Shown: positions 33,819-37,204 of the stretch, one piece after another
Numbering within the stretch: position 1 is the stretch's first letter
Layout: each line of letters opens with the position of its first letter
Source: Candidatus Aminicenantota bacterium
GTDB lineage: Bacteria > Acidobacteriota > Aminicenantia > Aminicenantales > Aminicenantaceae
Direction: 5' to 3'
NCBI GenBank assembly: GCA_016926925.1
Contig: JAFGNQ010000366.1
Span: forward strand, 1 to 37,204
DNA length: 37,204 nucleotides
Notes under the pieces: model-generated
Database searches by the model: none
What the model saw: the letters and a program-made list of their open reading frames with translations, nothing else
Told to the model about the DNA's origin: nothing
Made by a program: the position numbers and the translations under genes

Positions 33819-34751
33819 TTATACTTGCCTTGAAAACCACTGGACGGTCCGGGTAAGTCCTTCCTCGAGTCGGACTCGCGGGAGGTATTTGAGCTCTTTC
33901 TTTGCCCTAGAGATATCGGCAAAAGAGTGCCGAACATCTCCGGGCCTCTCGTTTTCATGCACAGGTGCGATCTCTACATTCATGATTTTAGCCAGAATCC
34001 CGGCCAGCGCATTCACAGTGGTCCGCGAACCGCACCCGATATTGAACACACCGCCCGGGCCGGTAGATTTGGCGGCGAGGATATTGGCTTCGACGACATC
34101 TGCAATATAAGTGAAGTCTCTGGACTGCTCCCCATCCCCGTATATGACAGGAGCCTTTTTCTCCCCGAGCTTGGTGACGAAATTGGGAATAACGGCCGCA
34201 TATTCAGAATGAGGATCCTGCCGGGGGCCGAATACATTGAAATACCTGAGGCAGGCGGTCGGAAGCCCATAGACATGATTGAATACGAGGCAATACTTCT
34301 CTCCTGCCAGTTTGGTCACGGCATACGGAGAGAGCTGCGATCCCTCGTTCCCCTCGCTCTTGGGCAGTGCAGGATCGTCGCCATAAACGGATGAGGATGA
34401 GGCGAAAACAAACTTTTGAACGCCTTCATCCCTAGAAGCCGTCAGAATATTCAGCGTGCCTTCGACATTTATGGAATTCGCCAAAGCCGGGTCATTTATC
34501 GAGCGCGGAACCGACGGGAGAGCAGCCTGATGAAGCACATAGTCCACTCCCTTAACCGCTTTTCTGCAGACCTCAGGCTCTCGGATATCTCCACGGATGA
34601 GCTCAATGTCGCCTTGAAACGAGGAAAGGTTTTCCTTTTTACCCGTCAGGAAATTATCAAGAATGCGGACTGTGCCGCCCCTTTTTACCAATTCTTCAGC
34701 CAGATGCGATCCTATAAAACCCGCACCGCCGGTCACTAAATATGCGTCCAT
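33819..34751 (-). CDS. NAD-dependent sugar epimerase (GalE/WbpP-like)
   Basis: A 310-residue extended short-chain dehydrogenase with GGAGFIGS (8-15) for NAD and a YxxxK catalytic pair, Tyr143 and Lys147, in SPYAVTKLAGEK. FASSSSVYGD (116-125) supplies the Ser. RYFNVFGPRQDPHSEYAAVIP is the usual substrate-side block of UDP-GlcNAc/UDP-GlcA 4-epimerases such as WbpP and TviC. It is read ahead of the UDP-HexNAc dehydrogenase, the same pairing as tviB-tviC. It probably interconverts gluco and galacto forms of a UDP-HexNAc or its uronic acid. Confidence 0.91.
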   Translation of the reverse strand: MDAYLVTGGAGFIGSHLAEELVKRGGTVRILDNFLTGKKENLSSFQGDIELIRGDIREPEVCRKAVKGVDYVLHQAALPSVPRSINDPALANSINVEGTLNILTASRDEGVQKFVFASSSSVYGDDPALPKSEGNEGSQLSPYAVTKLAGEKYCLVFNHVYGLPTACLRYFNVFGPRQDPHSEYAAVIPNFVTKLGEKKAPVIYGDGEQSRDFTYIADVVEANILAAKSTGPGGVFNIGCGSRTTVNALAGILAKIMNVEIAPVHENERPGDVRHSFADISRAKKELKYLPRVRLEEGLTRTVQWFSRQV

Positions 34752-34799
34752 TAAGGTCTAAATAAGCCCGAGGAAGGGAGAAAAAAGAGATGTGCGCGG

Positions 34800-35015
34800 C
34801 TAGTCCATATAGCCGAGAGCTTTAAGCCGTTCCTTGACCTTATCTTCCTCCTCTTTGCTCAAGGTCTCTTCTTTTTCCTCTGTGGCAGGCAGGCTTTCCT
34901 GGACGACCTTCACTACGTAGTCCTGCACTGAACCGATATCGGAGCCCTTAATTTTTTCTTCCACTTTCTCATAAAGGGCAGCAGGGATAGAAATATCAAC
35001 CGACTCCTTTTCCAT
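34800..35015 (-). CDS. Small ribbon-helix-helix-like protein
   Basis: A 71-residue protein. VDISIPAALYEKVEEKI looks like the strand and first helix of a ribbon-helix-helix (CopG-like) fold, then IGSVQDYVVKVVQESL is a second helix; the second half is highly charged (EEKEETLSKEEEDKVKE) and ends in RLKALGYMD. I chose ATG 35015 because GGAGGA lies six bases upstream; ATG 35042 is possible but lacks a good SD. It lies between a sulfotransferase gene and the epimerase gene in one direction. DNA binding or local regulation is possible, but unproven. The end resembles the tail of the sulfatase-like protein at 20859-22805 (see findings). Confidence 0.8.
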   Translation of the reverse strand: MEKESVDISIPAALYEKVEEKIKGSDIGSVQDYVVKVVQESLPATEEKEETLSKEEEDKVKERLKALGYMD

Positions 35016-35101
35016 GTATCTCCTCCGTAAAGTGGGGATCAAGCTTTGCGCTCACAAAACATAAATCCATTCTATCGAACAGACATGCCCTCCAAACACA
35101 T

Positions 35102-35686
35102 TTATTCCGGCTGGCGCCGTTTCCGGTAAAGTTTCTCATCCACCGCCGAAATCATCGTATCGAGATCGATGTCCTCATCTCCGAGGAAATCATAAATCTT
35201 CTTGATGTTTTCTTTAGGATTTTTCATGATTTCATTATAGCTCACGTGAAGGACATCGATATCCTCCCGGGCGTCGATCCGGTTGACGATCATATCATTC
35301 AATTTGGTGAAGACCCGCCTGGTCTCATCGCGCTCTTCATCCTTGATCTTGGCCATTTTTTCCATAGAATCCAGGATCTCTTCGATGTTCCTCTGAGAAT
35401 AGATGACCTTGTACTTTCCGGGAGGCAGAAACTTGAGCCCATAGGCCGTTATTTTGACGAACGTTCCCTTGAATCGATCCAAGGGGAATTCCCGGTTCAT
35501 GAGTTTGCTGATGATCTTGCCCCCTTCGAGCTCGAAGTAACCCTTGGGATTGTCATCATCAGGAGGTCTCGAATCGTGATCGAAGGCCATGGGAATCCCG
35601 CCGGCATGCAGTATCTGCATCAGCATGGATGTGCCCGAGCGCTCCAGTCCGGATACGATATAATTGACGTCTTTATCCATTTTCAT
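35102..35686 (-). CDS. Sulfotransferase family protein (NPKGYFE subfamily, short)
   Basis: A 194-residue protein, short for the family. GLERSGTSML (13-22) is the PAPS loop, NPKGYFELEGGK (46-57) is shared with the sulfotransferase at 12753-13541, and IYSQRNIEEILDSM holds the Arg of the 3'-phosphate site. It ends in basic KRRQPE. ATG 35686 has GGTGAG a few bases upstream; ATG 35680 is also well placed. It is the first gene of the leftward sugar-nucleotide operon, opposite phoH. It could sulfate the product or an intermediate. Confidence 0.85.
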   Translation of the reverse strand: MKMDKDVNYIVSGLERSGTSMLMQILHAGGIPMAFDHDSRPPDDDNPKGYFELEGGKIISKLMNREFPLDRFKGTFVKITAYGLKFLPPGKYKVIYSQRNIEEILDSMEKMAKIKDEERDETRRVFTKLNDMIVNRIDAREDIDVLHVSYNEIMKNPKENIKKIYDFLGDEDIDLDTMISAVDEKLYRKRRQPE

Positions 35687-35833
35687 TGTCTCACCTTAGA
35701 GTGTTTTTATAACTTAAAATGCCTTGTAATGCAAATCATTTCAGGCATTTCAGACATTCTATTCCGGCTCTAACAAACACCCCTTTCATAACGGGAAGTA
35801 AAAAAGCCGAGAGATCATCGCCGGATGCCTACC

Positions 35834-35864
35834 TTGACAAAGTGGAACGTTTGGTGTTTATAAT
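35834..35864 (+). promoter_or_regulatory. Sigma70-type promoter ahead of phoH
   Basis: TTGACA (35834-35839) and TATAAT (35859-35864) are both perfect consensus boxes, separated by 19 bp, two more than the optimum. The start of transcription would be near 35871, about 33 bases before the phoH ATG. It lies in the 217-bp spacer that also must hold the start of the leftward sulfotransferase transcript. Confidence 0.7.
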
Positions 35865-35903
35865 GTACAGAATGACACAAATCCCCTGCCTAACCTTCTG
35901 ATA

Positions 35904-36860
35904 ATGGAGAAAATCGAACACCCCTTTGCCCTCAAAACTGCCTTTTCCGGCGTGCTGGATAAAAACCTCAAAAGTCTCGAAAAAAGACTGGGCATTTCCC
36001 TATCCGCCCGCGGGGATGCATTCCTGATCGACGGGCCCGATAAAAAGGTAAAATTTGCAAAATTTTACTTCGAAAAAATCAAGGAGCTCGAAGAAAAAGG
36101 ATACTCTCTGACCAAAGGCGACTTCCACATCGCACTCGACCTTCTCGAAGAAGGATTGTCGCACCGGCTGGAAGAGTTTCTCTCTTCGGAACCTCTCACC
36201 CTCTCTCGGAAATCGGTCACACCCAAGAGTCTCAACCAGCAGACCTATATCAAGGCTATCAAAGCTTCGGATTTGGTTTTCGGAATCGGCCCTGCCGGAA
36301 CGGGAAAAACATACTTGGCCATGGCCATGGCCTTATCTTTTCTCCAGGACAAGGTTGTCAACCGCATCGTCCTCACTCGACCGGCCATCGAAGCGGGTGA
36401 AAAACTGGGTTTTCTTCCGGGGGATATGTACCAGAAGATCAATCCCTACCTACGCCCTCTCTACGATGCCCTCTTCGAGCTGACCCAGAGAGACCAGGCC
36501 AATAATCTCATCGATAAGGGCATTATAGAGATAGCACCGCTGGCATACATGAGGGGGCGGACGTTGAACAGTGCCTTCATCATCGTTGACGAAGCCCAAA
36601 ATACAACTAAGGAACAGATGAAGATGATATTGACCCGGACAGGGTTCGACTCCAGAGTGGTCATCACCGCGGATATCACACAGATCGACCTTCCGGAACC
36701 CAAGAGATCCGGAGTCGTTCATGCCATGCAGATTCTCAACAAGATCAAAGAGATATCGTTCGTTCATTTTAATGAAAAAGACGTTGTAAGGCATCATCTC
36801 GTCCAAAAAATCATCAAGGCTTATCGAGAAGCCGAGGAAAAACCGCATAGAAAAAAATGA
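35904..36860 (+). CDS. phoH: PhoH-family ATPase
   Basis: The 318-residue protein has an N-terminal KH-like region (1-100) and the PhoH ATPase core: GPAGTGKT (129-136) Walker A and FIIVDEAQNTTKEQMK (225-240) Walker B, with ITRTGFDSRVVITADITQIDLP as the arginine-finger/sensor block. The Q-like motif NQQTYIKAI precedes Walker A. PhoH/YbeZ works in RNA metabolism with YbeY, usually encoded nearby. It overlaps the next gene by 4 bp (ATGA). It marks the edge of the housekeeping region. No clear SD precedes the ATG; a consensus promoter lies upstream. Confidence 0.96.
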   Translation: MEKIEHPFALKTAFSGVLDKNLKSLEKRLGISLSARGDAFLIDGPDKKVKFAKFYFEKIKELEEKGYSLTKGDFHIALDLLEEGLSHRLEEFLSSEPLTLSRKSVTPKSLNQQTYIKAIKASDLVFGIGPAGTGKTYLAMAMALSFLQDKVVNRIVLTRPAIEAGEKLGFLPGDMYQKINPYLRPLYDALFELTQRDQANNLIDKGIIEIAPLAYMRGRTLNSAFIIVDEAQNTTKEQMKMILTRTGFDSRVVITADITQIDLPEPKRSGVVHAMQILNKIKEISFVHFNEKDVVRHHLVQKIIKAYREAEEKPHRKK

Positions 36861-37204
36861 GCACCAAATTCTTTAAGAAGATCGAACTCTTCAAAGGCAC
36901 AGAAGTCACTCCTAAGAGGACGAACAACAGCAGCTCTCCTTCGAATAAAGAAAAAAAGAACGGATTCTGGTATCAGGTCGGGAGGAATCCGTTTGTTTTC
37001 GCCGCAATCTTTGTCGTGGCCATCGCCTATCTTATCGCTTACATACCATCCAGATACCTCCCCCATCCCAAAGAAGGGGAAATCGCCTCGGCGGATATCG
37101 TGGCGCCTGAAGATCTGACAATCGAGGACATAGACGCCACAGCCCAAAAAAGAGATGAAGCCGTTCAAGCTATCCTCCCTGTGTACATCCAAGATCCGAA
37201 TGTC
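36857..37204 (+). CDS. pgpH: PgpH/YqfF-type 7TM HD-domain c-di-AMP phosphodiesterase, N-terminal part
   Basis: The first 116 codons of a gene that runs off the right edge. A cytoplasmic basic tail (1-44) is followed by one transmembrane helix (about 46-63) and the start of an extracytoplasmic domain, with EIASADIVAPEDLTIED and EAVQAILPVYIQDP as in the 7TMR-HDED domain. This order (phoH then 7TMR-HD) is common, with ybeY next. Intact homologues hydrolyse cyclic di-AMP through a C-terminal HD domain, which is outside the window. Confidence 0.9.
   Translation, partial: MSTKFFKKIELFKGTEVTPKRTNNSSSPSNKEKKNGFWYQVGRNPFVFAAIFVVAIAYLIAYIPSRYLPHPKEGEIASADIVAPEDLTIEDIDATAQKRDEAVQAILPVYIQDPNV

Noticed and set aside
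33000..33833. A 277-codon open frame on the plus strand
   Set aside because: It lies wholly antisense to the UDP-HexNAc dehydrogenase, which has clear family motifs; the composition (many His, Arg, Phe) is typical of an antisense shadow.
1..37204. CRISPR array, tRNA or rRNA genes, transposase genes
   Set aside because: None seen on reading both strands: no regular spaced repeats, no tRNA-like cloverleaf or rRNA blocks, no transposase motifs.

Overview
The window is almost entirely a surface-glycan (capsule, exopolysaccharide or glycolipid) biosynthesis and export locus, with the edge of a housekeeping region at its right end. It comes from a bacterium that uses ordinary Shine-Dalgarno starts. 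The phoH-pgpH pair, the ABC glycan exporter, the S74 fibre-type secreted protein and the many sulfotransferase and sulfatase-like genes suggest an uncultured Gram-negative-type lineage. Candidatus Aminicenantes or a related Acidobacteriota/Desulfobacterota group is my guess from gene style only, with low confidence. No tRNA, rRNA, CRISPR array or intact transposase was seen, and no gene-free stretch exceeds 300 bases.

Layout. (1) 1-17575, all on the minus strand, is read from a divergent promoter region near 17.6 kb towards the left end. In order of transcription it holds a secreted S74 self-cleaving fibre-like protein, an ABC glycan exporter (Wzm/Wzt), a sulfotransferase, a GT2 glycosyltransferase, a second sulfotransferase, a 252-bp palindromic element, a beta-propeller-like protein, two more sulfotransferases, a GT-B glycosyltransferase, then SGNH protein - MBOAT acyltransferase - acyl carrier protein - fatty acyl-AMP ligase, a B12-type radical SAM enzyme, and a partial GT-A-like protein. 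(2) 17756-31178, all on the plus strand, is a tightly packed operon: Wzx-type flippase, B12-type radical SAM enzyme, membrane sulfatase-like protein, GT39-like transferase, radical SAM enzyme, CapK/PaaK-like adenylating enzyme, polysaccharide pyruvyl transferase, GT4, radical SAM enzyme, GT4. (3) 31181-35686, minus strand, supplies sugar nucleotides: a sulfotransferase, a small ribbon-helix-helix-like protein, an NAD epimerase, a UDP-GlcNAc/ManNAc-type dehydrogenase and a UDP-glucose dehydrogenase. (4) 35904-37204, plus strand, is phoH followed by the start of pgpH/yqfF, a conserved housekeeping pair.

How it fits together (inference). UDP-uronic acids from region 3 and other sugar nucleotides feed at least five glycosyltransferases. 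The glycan is decorated with sulfate (five sulfotransferases), pyruvate ketals, perhaps radical-SAM modifications, and fatty acyl groups. The acyl step would use a four-gene cassette with the same logic as the Dlt system (ligase, carrier, MBOAT, SGNH partner) but with a fatty acyl-AMP ligase in place of the D-alanine ligase. Product export would use Wzm/Wzt, Wzx or both. No Wzy polymerase, initiating sugar-phosphate transferase, outer-membrane export channel or PAPS-synthesis genes are visible here, so the locus may continue to the left or rely on genes elsewhere.
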